A DNA stretch of 64,000 bases from Acidobacteriota bacterium (GTDB taxonomy: Bacteria; Acidobacteriota; Terriglobia; Terriglobales; Acidobacteriaceae): assembly GCA_003225555.1 (NCBI GenBank), contig QIAM01000059.1:36955-100954 (forward strand). The letters run 5' to 3'. The position numbers were made by a program, and so were the translations under genes. Shown here in pieces: positions 17,672-26,548 of this stretch. The notes under the pieces were generated by a model. It was not told the origin of the DNA. It saw only the letters and a list, made by a program, of their open reading frames with translations, and searched no databases. Every line of letters starts with the position of its first letter. The stretch's first letter is position 1.

Positions 17672-18943
17672 ATGCAAACACCGAGAGAAATCAGCGAGAA
17701 CCGCGCAATGCATGGGATCGCCGTAGCCCTCCTCTCCGAGGACGGAGAGCATTTATCCGCGCTGCAGAACCGCCTGGAAGCTACACGCCTGGGGCATTCC
17801 GTATTCAGTCATGCCGGTTTTCCGGTTAGTCCGACCGACTCAATTCTCCGTCAGGTTCAGGAATCCCGCGCCGAAGTTGTCATCGTCGACATATCCGCGA
17901 AAGATCCAAAGCGCGCCATCACTGCCATCGAACTGATTCGCGCCACAACCCTTCAGATCGCTATTTTCGCCAACGGCGAGATGACTCAGCCCGCTTCCAT
18001 TGTCGCCAGCATGCGCGCCGGAGCCGGCGAGTATTTGGACAATAACGGCGGATCCGAAGCCCTGCTGGAGGCTCTCACGCGCTTCAGCTCAACTCGCACG
18101 CGCGCCCGTGGCACCGCCGGGAAAGCTCGCATTTTCACTTTCTTAAGCGCCAAAGGAGGCGCCGGTTCGACCACGGCCGCCGTGAATACCGCGCTCGCCC
18201 TGCAACAGGCTCACGGCGACGTGGTACTCGTGGATTTCGCTCCCATTGGCCACGCTTCTTTGCATCTGAATCTTCGCCCTCAGTTCGGCGTGCTCGATGC
18301 CCTGCAGAACCTTCACCGCCTCGATGTCTCTCTTCTCGATGGTTTGATGACCACTACGAAAGAAGGCCTGCACCTTCTCGCCGGCCCGCAGCAGCCCTAC
18401 CAGACTGAGCCAACGCCGGCTGAACTCGCGCGGCTTTTCGATCTGCTGGTGAACCACTACCGCTTCGTCATCGTCGACGCCTCCAGCCGCCTGGATCCCA
18501 CGACGCACTTGCTCTCCGACCTGTCGAATGCCGTGCTCGTGGTGACCCAAACCGACCTGGTGTCGCTATGGAGCGCCAGCCGCATCCACGCCTTCCTGGA
18601 GGAAGGCACAGGGCGCAATCGCATGCGGATGATTTTGAATCGGTACAAGAAGATTCCCGGCTTCAGCGACGAAGACATCGAGAAAGCCACCAGTTGCAAG
18701 GTTTTGTGGAAGGTTCCAAACGCCTATAACGTGGTCTCGCCGGCAATCGATCACGGTGCGCCGGTCGTCCTGCAGGAAGGTCCTGAGATCAGCCGCTCAT
18801 TCCACGCCTTAGCCGCCGCTTTTGCTGAGGCCGTTGCCAATCCCGATGGAAGTCTCGATCTGGTTTACAGTCAGGAAAAATCCGAAGCCAAGAAGAAACC
18901 GCTGGCTCGCCCCAACCTCTCGCCCCTTCGTGCCGGTCAGTAA
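17672..18943 (+). CDS. CpaE/TadZ-like protein (pseudo-receiver plus MinD-type ATPase)
   Basis: Two-part protein of 423 residues. Residues 14-140 resemble an atypical response-regulator receiver (VVIVDIS, LQIAIFANGE, AGAGEYL). From about 152 a ParA/MinD-like ATPase begins with a deviant Walker A, KGGAGSTT, at 161-168, followed by VVLVDFAPIG. This architecture is that of CpaE/TadZ, which localises Tad/Flp pilus assembly. No other tad genes are in the window, so its role is inferred. Start at 17672 or 17708. Confidence 0.85.
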   Translation: MQTPREISENRAMHGIAVALLSEDGEHLSALQNRLEATRLGHSVFSHAGFPVSPTDSILRQVQESRAEVVIVDISAKDPKRAITAIELIRATTLQIAIFANGEMTQPASIVASMRAGAGEYLDNNGGSEALLEALTRFSSTRTRARGTAGKARIFTFLSAKGGAGSTTAAVNTALALQQAHGDVVLVDFAPIGHASLHLNLRPQFGVLDALQNLHRLDVSLLDGLMTTTKEGLHLLAGPQQPYQTEPTPAELARLFDLLVNHYRFVIVDASSRLDPTTHLLSDLSNAVLVVTQTDLVSLWSASRIHAFLEEGTGRNRMRMILNRYKKIPGFSDEDIEKATSCKVLWKVPNAYNVVSPAIDHGAPVVLQEGPEISRSFHALAAAFAEAVANPDGSLDLVYSQEKSEAKKKPLARPNLSPLRAGQ

Positions 18944-18965
18944 TCACCCAATCCGAAAGTCCCTT

Positions 18966-18996
18966 GTCATTCCGAACCGCGCAGCGGAGAGGAATC
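18966..18996 (+). repeat. Half copy of dispersed repeat family B
   Basis: GTCATTCCGA followed by a GC stem and GGAATCTC, in the convergent gap between the cpaE-like gene and the exported hypothetical gene. It shares its end with the complete element at 55521-55602. The matching right end is not visible. Confidence 0.5.
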
Positions 18997-19033
18997 TCTT
19001 ACCTCAAAGCGGATTCTTGCCCGTACGCGGTTG

Positions 19034-19573
19034 CTAGTTCCTCGCCGCCGGCGCCGGCCCTGCATCCTGAGGAAACACTTTGAACAGTACGTCGCGTGTC
19101 TGGGAGCTGACTTTCTTGTCGACATCGGTTGAATTTTGGGTCAAAGTGCCCTTCAGCACGTAGTAAGCCTCGTCGCCCGGATTCTTTCCTTCCCCCCGCT
19201 CGATCGTCCCTTTGAACTCAAACCAAACGCCATGCACCGTGTCGGTGGTAAAGCTCAGTTTGTTCCCGTCGAGTTTCCCCGACTTGAAAAACTGATCGAG
19301 AAATGCCCCCTTGTCGCTCTGTCCCTCGCCATAACGCGAGATGAATCCCGTGACATGCCCGTCGTCCTCCACGGTCACCTGGACGAACTCACCATCCTTA
19401 AGAAAGCTGTACATGCCGGAGAAGGCACGTCCGTCTTTAGGATCCGCTGCGGATCTGGATGCATTCTGATCGTTGGCACGGGGGGCCGGTGTGCCATCCT
19501 GCGCATAGAGCGTCAGATAGAACGCCGCAACGAACACAACCAGAATCCCAACGATGGCGCGCAAGTTACGCAT
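19034..19573 (-). CDS. Exported hypothetical protein
   Basis: 179 residues with a signal peptide or membrane anchor (LRAIVGILVVFVAAFYLTLYAQ) followed by a polar beta-rich region (GMYSFLKDGEFVQVTVEDDGHVTGFISRYG, read in pieces). The open frame continues to 20206, but that part is antisense to the TonB gene. The signal peptide fixes the start at 19573. It is convergent with the CpaE-like gene. No family recognised. Confidence 0.68.
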   Translation of the reverse strand: MRNLRAIVGILVVFVAAFYLTLYAQDGTPAPRANDQNASRSAADPKDGRAFSGMYSFLKDGEFVQVTVEDDGHVTGFISRYGEGQSDKGAFLDQFFKSGKLDGNKLSFTTDTVHGVWFEFKGTIERGEGKNPGDEAYYVLKGTLTQNSTDVDKKVSSQTRDVLFKVFPQDAGPAPAARN

Positions 19574-19693
19574 AATGAATCGCCTCGCTCTCCATCGTAC
19601 TACCATGTCCCTACTCACACGTCCGGCGTGGTGCCGTGCCCTTTCCCGTGCCCTCCCGGCTACCCCGCAGCGCCGTTTCCCATCTAACATAGG

Positions 19694-21436
19694 ATGATGC
19701 ACGCTCCGGGCTCGGTCCAAGTGGAAGAAGCATCGTCGCAGACCTGGGTGCCCAACGTGCGCCTCCAGGTCGAACTCCCCCACTGGCATCAAACGTTCTT
19801 CAGCAACCTTCGGGATCTGATCACACCGTCTGAACTTCCTCCGCTCGAACTCAACTCTGCTCCCGCACCATTTTGGCACGACGTATTCGTGAAGCGCGGG
19901 CTGCCCTGGCGACGATTCGTGGAGTCGGCTGGATATCACGTTGTGGCGTTCGCCGTGCTCGTGTCGTTTACTCGGTTTCTCGAACTGCACCCGCAGCCCA
20001 GGGTGAATCCCACGTTCGAGCGTGCGCAGGTCATCTACTACCAACCCGCGGAATATCTGCCGCCACTCGATACGAGGCCGGCCGATCCTGCTCCGACCCA
20101 AAAGACCGATCCCGAATTCTCGCGACAGCCAATCATTTCGCTGCCGCCCGAGGCTGACAATCGATCGCAGACGGTCGTGACTCCACCAAACGTCAAGCTG
20201 AGGCAAGACGTGCCCTTACCGAACATGGTCGCCTGGTCGGATAAGCCCGAACTGCCAATCGCTCCAGCCCCGCTGGTTCCGGCGGCGAGCATCTCGCGCA
20301 TCAGTCCCAAGCTGGAAACGTCGGTGGTTGCTCCGCCGCCCGACCTTCCCGCTACATCGAGGACGGCATTTCAAGCACCCGAGCCCGCCGTCATTGAACC
20401 GCCGCCGAGCGTCGCCATCACCTCAACCCGCCCGCCTGGAGAACTCAACATCGCCCGCACCAACGTGATTGCTCCAGCTCCGCAGCTCGCAATCGGCGAA
20501 CAGCGCACCTTCCCCGGAGCCGCAACCGGACGGCGTGGGCTGGCGCCGCAAGTCGTTCCGCCGCCACCCTCGCTCGCGGGATCATCATCTTCCACAGCCG
20601 GAGGACGAGTGATCGCCCTCAATCTGCATCCCGCTGTGGGTGCCCCGGCAATCGCACCGCCAGGAAATCGCCGCGGCGCATTCGCAGCTACGCCCGAGGG
20701 CCATCCCGGAGCTTCAGGCAATCCAGGGTCTTCGTGGGAAAGCACTTCAGCGGGAACGAACGGCGCTGGCACGGGGAAGGGAAAAGGAGCTGGAAACAGA
20801 GGCGGATCGGGAAATGCAAGTAGCGGCCTTCCCGCGGGGCTCTACGTGGGCAGCGCAGCCGATCCTGCGGGGAGTGGACCGGTAGCCGGCAATCCAGTTC
20901 CGAAAAGTTCCGCCCCTGCGCCGTCGGTGAATCCCAAGCTGATGGCGAGCGTCCCACCGCCACGAGTCTCCAAGCTCCCGTCGCGCTCTCTACAGCCCGA
21001 AACTGACACGAAGCTCTCCGAACCCGAGCGCGCCGTCTTTGGCACTCGCAAGTTCTACTCACTCACTCTAAACATGCCGAACCTGAACTCATCAGGCGGA
21101 AGCTGGGTCATCCGTTTCGCGGAGCTGATGCAAAATTCGACCACCGATCCCGGCAGTCTCTCCGCCCCCGCCGCAACTCGGAAAGTCGATCCCGCATATC
21201 CGCTAGAGCTGATGCGCCAGAATGTCGCCGGGGTAGTAATTCTTTACGCAGTGATTCACGCTGACGGCAGGGTAGGAAATGTCCGGGTTTTGCGCGGCGT
21301 CGACGATCGCTTGGACCAGTTCGCCAGCCAAGCCCTTTCCCGATGGCAATTCGATCCCGCCACCAAGAACGGCTCTCCCGTCGACGTAGAGGCCACCTTT
21401 CAGATTCCGTTCCGGTCGGTGCGGCCGAACTTCTGA
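19694..21436 (+). CDS. TonB family energy transducer
   Basis: Long TonB-like protein of 580 residues. It has a cytoplasmic N-terminus of about 75 residues, one membrane helix (YHVVAFAVLVSFTRFL, about 78-98), an extended Pro/Ala/Gly-rich periplasmic region to about 480, and a C-terminal TonB domain. That domain contains VDPAYPLELMRQNVAGVVIL, GRVGNVRVLRG and ALSRWQFDPA. It transmits proton-motive force to outer-membrane receptors. The 380-residue spacer is unusually long, and no ExbB/ExbD genes are adjacent. Confidence 0.9.
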   Translation: MMHAPGSVQVEEASSQTWVPNVRLQVELPHWHQTFFSNLRDLITPSELPPLELNSAPAPFWHDVFVKRGLPWRRFVESAGYHVVAFAVLVSFTRFLELHPQPRVNPTFERAQVIYYQPAEYLPPLDTRPADPAPTQKTDPEFSRQPIISLPPEADNRSQTVVTPPNVKLRQDVPLPNMVAWSDKPELPIAPAPLVPAASISRISPKLETSVVAPPPDLPATSRTAFQAPEPAVIEPPPSVAITSTRPPGELNIARTNVIAPAPQLAIGEQRTFPGAATGRRGLAPQVVPPPPSLAGSSSSTAGGRVIALNLHPAVGAPAIAPPGNRRGAFAATPEGHPGASGNPGSSWESTSAGTNGAGTGKGKGAGNRGGSGNASSGLPAGLYVGSAADPAGSGPVAGNPVPKSSAPAPSVNPKLMASVPPPRVSKLPSRSLQPETDTKLSEPERAVFGTRKFYSLTLNMPNLNSSGGSWVIRFAELMQNSTTDPGSLSAPAATRKVDPAYPLELMRQNVAGVVILYAVIHADGRVGNVRVLRGVDDRLDQFASQALSRWQFDPATKNGSPVDVEATFQIPFRSVRPNF

Positions 21437-21480
21437 TCCAGATCCAGAATGGACTCCAACCAGCTGGAGAGATCCCGCAT

Positions 21481-21543
21481 CCGAGAGCCGAGAGCCGAGA
21501 GCCGAGAGCCGAGAGCCGAGAGCCGAGAGCTGAGAGCTGAGAA
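21481..21543. repeat. Heptanucleotide tandem repeat
   Basis: Seven perfect copies of CCGAGAG followed by CTGAGAG and CTGAGAA. It lies in the convergent gap between the TonB gene and the cyclase-like gene and ends one base before the latter's stop codon. Confidence 0.95.
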
Positions 21544-21544
21544 C

Positions 21545-23788
21545 CTACCGCTTCGCCGCTTTCCCCTTCTCCAGCGCCGCATAAATCGCCGGATCAGCGC
21601 ACACCTCGTAATATGATCGCTCCGTCCAGCCCTGTACGGAGAAGTCCGCAGGATCAACGCGCGGTACGCGGCTTTCCCGCACCACGATTTTCCGGAAGAT
21701 ATCTCGATCCACGGGCACCGTTCCGCTGAATAGCCGGTACTCGCCCTTGTCCGAGGAGGCGAACGAGGCCGGCAGCTTTACCTTGAGCGGCTCCAGCGAA
21801 ATCTCCTGCTGCAACTTGCGGAACGCGGCGTCGTTCATGCGAATGCCGCTCAGGTTAAAGCTGAGAACCACGTCTTCGGGATTCCCGCCCGGCTCCGGAT
21901 CTGCCGCCTGAAAGGCGTACACGTGGAATGGACCCGCTTGCGACTCCATCACCATGCGCGCGCGTTTGTTGCAGGAGGACAGGCGGTCACTCTCGTTTAA
22001 CGCTTCGGAAATCATGATCTTGTGCTCGCCATCCATCAGATACAGAGGCGCGCTTTCCTGCAAAGTAATTCCAATCCCCAACTCCAGCGGAGGCATCCCG
22101 GAGCGCTGCACCAGTTCGTTATAGCCGCGCACGATCTCGATAATTTCCCGCGCCAGCACGCACGCCCGGCTGACACCCAGCCCAGGCTCACCTTCGCGCT
22201 CGAGAATCGCCAGGATGATAGCGTCCCCCTCCAGAAAAACCTTCTGAGCGCTGTACTTGCCCAGCAACTTGTTCACTGGATCGTAAAAATTCAAGCTGAA
22301 ATACGACGCGGGATTCAACCCTTTATCCGTCAAGGTTCGCGTCAAACGGGTGGAATCCCTCACATCCGCCTTCAGAACCACGTGGCGCAAGACCCGCTCT
22401 GCCTCGGGCTCCTGCTGCTCCTCCGGCAACACAAACTCGTAGAGAGTACCGTTCACCCGCGATAGTTCCCGCAACCGTTCGTTCCCGACCAGGTTTACCG
22501 CGTCGAGTGCGGCGTTAAGGGTCTCCAGCCGCCGCAAATCACGGTGATAAAGAAAGAAGTCGTGCAGGAACCGCGCCGCTATTTTTGCTCTCTCCGTCCC
22601 GCGGCAGGCCGCCACCTTGGCCACCGCCGTGTAAAGACTGGTGGGCGAAAGGCGCCCGTGCTCCTGAACCATGCGCTCAACCCGATCGCATTCCGCCCGG
22701 TCGATCAGAGCGTTCTTCAGCTGCTGGGGATTGATGCGCGGTGCGTACTCGCCGAGCAGCGGCACCACGTGATACGAAGCGATCACATTTTCCATCACGG
22801 CTTCATCTTCCAGCAGCCGCACCCATGTCGCCAGCCGCTCTTGTTGAGCGAAGCCTTCGTCGCTGGATTCGTCCGGTGTTCCACTGCCCACGATGGCCCG
22901 GGCATTCTCGGGCACGGTCATCCAGCCATCAATCGCCTCGCCCGACGTTTCTTCTCCATAGACCGAGCGCAGAAATACCGAGACGATCTCGCGCAACCTT
23001 CCGTACCGGTCGGAATCGCGGTCCCAGTTGCCCAGCATCACGTAGTGCTCGGCACACAGGTAGTCGTCGCGCCCGTCGTCGGAAAACGCGAGCCGGTTCA
23101 CAAACAAGGCATACGTATCCGCATCCGGCCCAGCTTCACGTCCGCCAAAAAGAGACCGGCGCGTCCGCGCCAGCGTTCCCTTTTCGACCTCGCGCAGCGT
23201 CTCGAACAGGTCCTGCCCGGTCTTGCGCAGGATGATCTTCTTGCGTACCTGGAACGTTCCCAGACGTTCCCCATGTTCCAGTGCTTTTTGCTGGCGGCTG
23301 CCGTCGTAGCCCTTGAGCTGGACGCGACAGCGCTCCAGCACCTGCGCGAACTGCTGGTTCATCTCCGTGCGCAGAAACTTCATGACCGCGAGCCGTGCCA
23401 GCAAATCGACCGCGACCTTCCCTTCCCTCTTTGCCCGGTTCAGCGCAGCCACGTGCAGTTCGCCGAGCACGGCCTTCCACTCGGCGGGCTCGCTCTTCGC
23501 GCGGGCTGTTCCCGCTTGTTGCCTCATCCATGACGGGGCTCGTGAAGCGGCTGCGCTGGCCGCTTCTGCGGCAAGCAAGCCTTCCAACTCTCCATGCCGT
23601 GCAATCAATTTCGCAATTTGTACCCGGGCCGCCTCGGCAAAACGACTACTCAAGACGACGTCATGCCGCAGGTTGTCTACACCAACGGTAAGCCCCTCGA
23701 GCGAGACCGATGGCGTCGATGACGACAACTCCGGCGGCGCCGGTTGGTCCGGCGCCCCGCCGAGGCGAAAGATGGGAATTCTTGGCAT
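21545..23788 (-). CDS. Protein with class III nucleotide cyclase-like domain
   Basis: 747-residue cytoplasmic protein. Residues about 466-630 resemble a class III adenylyl/guanylyl cyclase domain: VVLKADVRDSTRL holds the first metal Asp (475), KVFLEGDAIILAI holds Lys516 and the second metal Asp (522), and SEALNESDRLSS holds Asn598 and Arg602 of the NxxxR transition-state pair. The first 450 residues are helical and unrecognised, and a further 115 residues follow the domain. No membrane segment. If active it would make cAMP or cGMP. The alternative is a catalytically silent relative used as a scaffold. Confidence 0.6.
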   Translation of the reverse strand: MPRIPIFRLGGAPDQPAPPELSSSTPSVSLEGLTVGVDNLRHDVVLSSRFAEAARVQIAKLIARHGELEGLLAAEAASAAASRAPSWMRQQAGTARAKSEPAEWKAVLGELHVAALNRAKREGKVAVDLLARLAVMKFLRTEMNQQFAQVLERCRVQLKGYDGSRQQKALEHGERLGTFQVRKKIILRKTGQDLFETLREVEKGTLARTRRSLFGGREAGPDADTYALFVNRLAFSDDGRDDYLCAEHYVMLGNWDRDSDRYGRLREIVSVFLRSVYGEETSGEAIDGWMTVPENARAIVGSGTPDESSDEGFAQQERLATWVRLLEDEAVMENVIASYHVVPLLGEYAPRINPQQLKNALIDRAECDRVERMVQEHGRLSPTSLYTAVAKVAACRGTERAKIAARFLHDFFLYHRDLRRLETLNAALDAVNLVGNERLRELSRVNGTLYEFVLPEEQQEPEAERVLRHVVLKADVRDSTRLTRTLTDKGLNPASYFSLNFYDPVNKLLGKYSAQKVFLEGDAIILAILEREGEPGLGVSRACVLAREIIEIVRGYNELVQRSGMPPLELGIGITLQESAPLYLMDGEHKIMISEALNESDRLSSCNKRARMVMESQAGPFHVYAFQAADPEPGGNPEDVVLSFNLSGIRMNDAAFRKLQQEISLEPLKVKLPASFASSDKGEYRLFSGTVPVDRDIFRKIVVRESRVPRVDPADFSVQGWTERSYYEVCADPAIYAALEKGKAAKR

Positions 23789-23961
23789 TCTCTTCGCGAA
23801 AGACTTGTCTCGGAAGTCGCTGATTTAAAACGTACATATCGAAGCTAGCATGTCATCAACGGCACACCAAAGTTACGTAGGTTATGGGGGACAAGACGAG
23901 TGCTGTTGCGCCGCAATAATCGCGCGTTTGGATGGCTCTTGCCAAACTTCCTGCTTGTATT

Positions 23962-23980
23962 GTGACACAATTTGTGTCAC
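23962..23980. promoter_or_regulatory. Palindromic operator candidate of the first VapBC module
   Basis: Perfect inverted repeat GTGACACAA-T-TTGTGTCAC ending 11 bases before the antitoxin ATG. Its position is that expected for autorepression by the antitoxin-toxin complex. No convincing -35/-10 pair was identified around it. Confidence 0.6.
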
Positions 23981-23991
23981 AGCCAATAGCA

Positions 23992-24198
23992 ATGCCTTCC
24001 ATCAACATGCGCGAACTGCGCGACACACGCCGTCTGAAGGCTTGGCTGCGTGCCGGCAAAACGATCGAGCTTCGTGAACGTCAGGATGTTGTCGCTGGCA
24101 TGGTTCCGGCGCAGCGGCCTGCCCGCCCTGAACGGTGGCCCGACTTTGCGCACCGGCGCCAAAAGATTTTTGGGCAAACGAGTCGTATCCGGAGCTGA
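23992..24198 (+). CDS. Phd/YefM-type antitoxin
   Basis: 68-residue DNA-binding antitoxin. INMRELRDTRRLKAWL followed by GKTIELRERQDVVAGMVP fits the N-terminal Phd/YefM fold. The short basic C-terminus would wrap the toxin. The ATG at 23992 is chosen over earlier starts because the operator palindrome lies just upstream. The PIN toxin gene follows after 27 bases. Confidence 0.75.
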   Translation: MPSINMRELRDTRRLKAWLRAGKTIELRERQDVVAGMVPAQRPARPERWPDFAHRRQKIFGQTSRIRS

Positions 24199-24225
24199 CC
24201 TGGTGATCGAGGAGCGGGGCCGCTT

Positions 24226-24825
24226 TTGAGTATCTACGCGGACACGAGCTTCTTCGTCTCGCTCTACTTACCCGATCGACACTCGGCACAAACCGAACAG
24301 CGCATGGCATCACGGCCGGAGGTTTGGTTCACCCCTCTGCACCGTGCTGAATGGATGCACGCGCTCTCGCAGCATATTTTTCGGAAAGAGATTTCTGCGC
24401 TGGAAGCCCGTCAGGCACACCGGGAACTAGAACGCGATTGCGCAACCGGACTATGGCTGGAGGTTGTCTTGCCAGAATCGGTGTGGGAGGTTTGCGCGGA
24501 GTTGGCGCGACGGCACGGTCCAAAGCTGGGAATTCGCACCCTGGATAGTCTCCACGTCGCGACCGCACTTGAGCTTGGTGCGGCGGCCTTCTGGACCTTC
24601 GACGAGCGGCAGGCAAATCTCGCAGAGTCAGAGAATCTGCAGACTCGATGCCAGCGGCGTTTCTTTTGTCTGGGGACAGCCGCCCTCATTGCATCGCCGG
24701 CTACTGATTCTTCTTCCGCGCCGCCTCAAACTCATCGCCTTTCTGCCACTCCACCAGCTTCGGCAAGCTTGCGGCCTCCCAGCCCAGCGCAAACCCAAAC
24801 CGCGCCACCGCGCTGTCACCGGTGA
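24226..24825 (+). CDS. PIN domain toxin VapC with C-terminal extension
   Basis: Ribonuclease toxin. The four PIN acidic residues are Asp6 (YADTS), Glu42 (HRAEWMHA), Asp107 (TLDSLHVATAL) and Asp126 (FWTFDERQ). The start is a TTG, the only initiation codon between the antitoxin stop and the PIN core, with GAGGAG 11 bases upstream. The normal domain ends near residue 140. The frame then runs on for about 59 residues of Ser/Pro-rich sequence, the last 125 bases antisense to the end of the M28 peptidase gene. This suggests loss of the ancestral stop codon. Confidence 0.83.
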   Translation: MSIYADTSFFVSLYLPDRHSAQTEQRMASRPEVWFTPLHRAEWMHALSQHIFRKEISALEARQAHRELERDCATGLWLEVVLPESVWEVCAELARRHGPKLGIRTLDSLHVATALELGAAAFWTFDERQANLAESENLQTRCQRRFFCLGTAALIASPATDSSSAPPQTHRLSATPPASASLRPPSPAQTQTAPPRCHR

Positions 24826-26395
24826 AGTCCATCTCGGGATGGTACTCATCGCTCGGCTGGTGGTAATGTTTCTCGACATACTCGCGATGCTGCGCCAGCC
24901 CCCAGGCTTCATCGTGTCCCTTAAACTTCATCCCTTCGTTGATCGAGAATGCCGGAATCCCAACCCGTGCCAGGCTGAAATGATCCGAACGATAGAAGTG
25001 TCCCGCCTCCGGCAGCGCATCGGGACGAATCGCCATCCGGAACTCCTTCGCCGTCGCCTCGACTATGGGATAGAAGTTCGTCCGCTCCGCCCCTGAAACT
25101 TCGACTTCCTGCGGCGCGCCCAACGGCTTCACGTCATCGTAGTTCAGGTCCAGCGCAATCTTGCCAGCGGGAATGGGCGGGTGCTTGCCCAGATATTCCG
25201 ACCCCAGCAGTCCCTGCTCTTCCGCCGTCACTGCGGCGAAAATAATTGACCGCCGCGGCCGCTGCGTCGACGCACCAAAGGCCCGCGCCAACTCGAGCAG
25301 AATCCCGCAACCAGTCGCGTTGTCATCGGCACCGTTAAAAATGTTGTCCCCCGTCATATCTGGCCGGATGCCAAAGTGATCGTAGTGCGCCGTGTACAGC
25401 ACCGCTTCGTCCTTCAGATTGCGGTCGGAGCCCGGCAGTATCGCGACCACGTTAGTCGACTCGAAATTCCGCACCTTGCTGACCATGTGCGCCTTGAGCT
25501 TCGCGCCAAAGTTCACCGGGCGAAAATCGCGCGAGCGAGCATCCGCCATCATCTTGTCGAGATCCATGCCGGATGCTGCAGCCAACTTCTTCGCGACGTC
25601 CGGATGCACCCAGGAAGCAACCTTAAGCGCAGGTCCCTCCAGCTTCAGCGCCGCTTTCTCCCCCGAGTTCGAATTCCGCACGACTTCCCACGGATAGCTC
25701 GCCATCTCCGTCTGATGAATGAGGATCACGCCCACCGCGCCCTTACGCGCTGCCTCTTCGTACTTGTAAGTCCAGCGCCCGTAGTAGGTGAGGGCCTTGC
25801 CTTTGAAGAACTTGAGATCATCGGACGGCGGCTCGTTCACCAGCATCAGCAGCGCCTTGCCGCGAACGTCAACGCCCTTATAGTCGTCCCAGCTGTACTC
25901 CGGAGCCTCGATCCCATATCCCACGTAAACGATGTCCGCATCCACCTCAGACTCCGCCTGTTGGGTTTGGTCATAACCAACGTATTGGTCGAGGAACTTC
26001 AAACGCATTGCTCCGCCTGACTTGGGCTGCAGCGAAAACGTCGTCTCCGGCAGAGTTGTGATTCCCACGAGCGGCACTTTCTGCATGAATGTGCCGCCAT
26101 CGCCTGCGGGCTTCAGTCCGTATTCGGCAAACTGCGTCGCCATGTACTCGGCCGCAATATCTCCACCACGCTGCCCGGTTCCCCGCCCTTCCAGCAGATC
26201 GTGCGACAAATAACGAACGTGCCAGCGGATGTGCTCGCCATTGATCGTCTCCAGCGCGTTGAAGGCTGCGCCAGGTAGGCGAACCGATACGGCCTTCCCG
26301 CCCTTTGAGCCTGCTGGCCCGCCATCGGCCCAGACAGCTATGCTCAATGCGAGAAAGAGGCAGGCAAGTACACCCCTCCTCACGATTTCTGCCAT
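24701..26395 (-). CDS. M28 family metallopeptidase with PA domain
   Basis: Exported zinc aminopeptidase of 564 residues. A signal peptide (RGVLACLFLALSIAVWADG) starts at the ATG at 26395, which has GGGGGAG upstream. A protease-associated domain fills about 130-280. Zinc ligands are in TAHYDHFG, GADDNATG, TAEEQGLLGS and YRSDHFSLA. The family removes N-terminal residues from peptides in the periplasm or outside. The 3' end overlaps the VapC extension. The frame continues upstream to 26527 without signal-peptide logic. Confidence 0.92.
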   Translation of the reverse strand: MAEIVRRGVLACLFLALSIAVWADGGPAGSKGGKAVSVRLPGAAFNALETINGEHIRWHVRYLSHDLLEGRGTGQRGGDIAAEYMATQFAEYGLKPAGDGGTFMQKVPLVGITTLPETTFSLQPKSGGAMRLKFLDQYVGYDQTQQAESEVDADIVYVGYGIEAPEYSWDDYKGVDVRGKALLMLVNEPPSDDLKFFKGKALTYYGRWTYKYEEAARKGAVGVILIHQTEMASYPWEVVRNSNSGEKAALKLEGPALKVASWVHPDVAKKLAAASGMDLDKMMADARSRDFRPVNFGAKLKAHMVSKVRNFESTNVVAILPGSDRNLKDEAVLYTAHYDHFGIRPDMTGDNIFNGADDNATGCGILLELARAFGASTQRPRRSIIFAAVTAEEQGLLGSEYLGKHPPIPAGKIALDLNYDDVKPLGAPQEVEVSGAERTNFYPIVEATAKEFRMAIRPDALPEAGHFYRSDHFSLARVGIPAFSINEGMKFKGHDEAWGLAQHREYVEKHYHQPSDEYHPEMDFTGDSAVARFGFALGWEAASLPKLVEWQKGDEFEAARKKNQ

Positions 26396-26548
26396 AAGTA
26401 GTCGTCTCCCCCCAAACGAAGCGGCGCCGCCCGCATGGAAGCATCCAAACGTCTTTGTTTGTACTGAGGGAATTGTAACGGACAAAAACGTATTTTCGCC
26501 GCTGCGGACCAAAGGACCAACCCACACGGGAGGGCAAGCACTATCGCG

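Noticed and set aside
19574..20206. N-terminal extension of the minus-strand 179-residue exported protein
   Set aside because: It is antisense to the TonB gene, has no coding character, and the signal peptide fixes the start at 19573.
21481..21543. CRISPR-like array
   Set aside because: The repeat unit is seven bases with no spacers and no cas genes nearby.
22544..23533. 329-residue plus-strand open frame inside the cyclase-like gene
   Set aside because: Antisense shadow with no recognisable motifs.
23962..23980. CRP/FNR-type binding site
   Set aside because: The TGTGA and TCACA half-sites are separated by 11 bases rather than 6, and the location fits a TA operator better.
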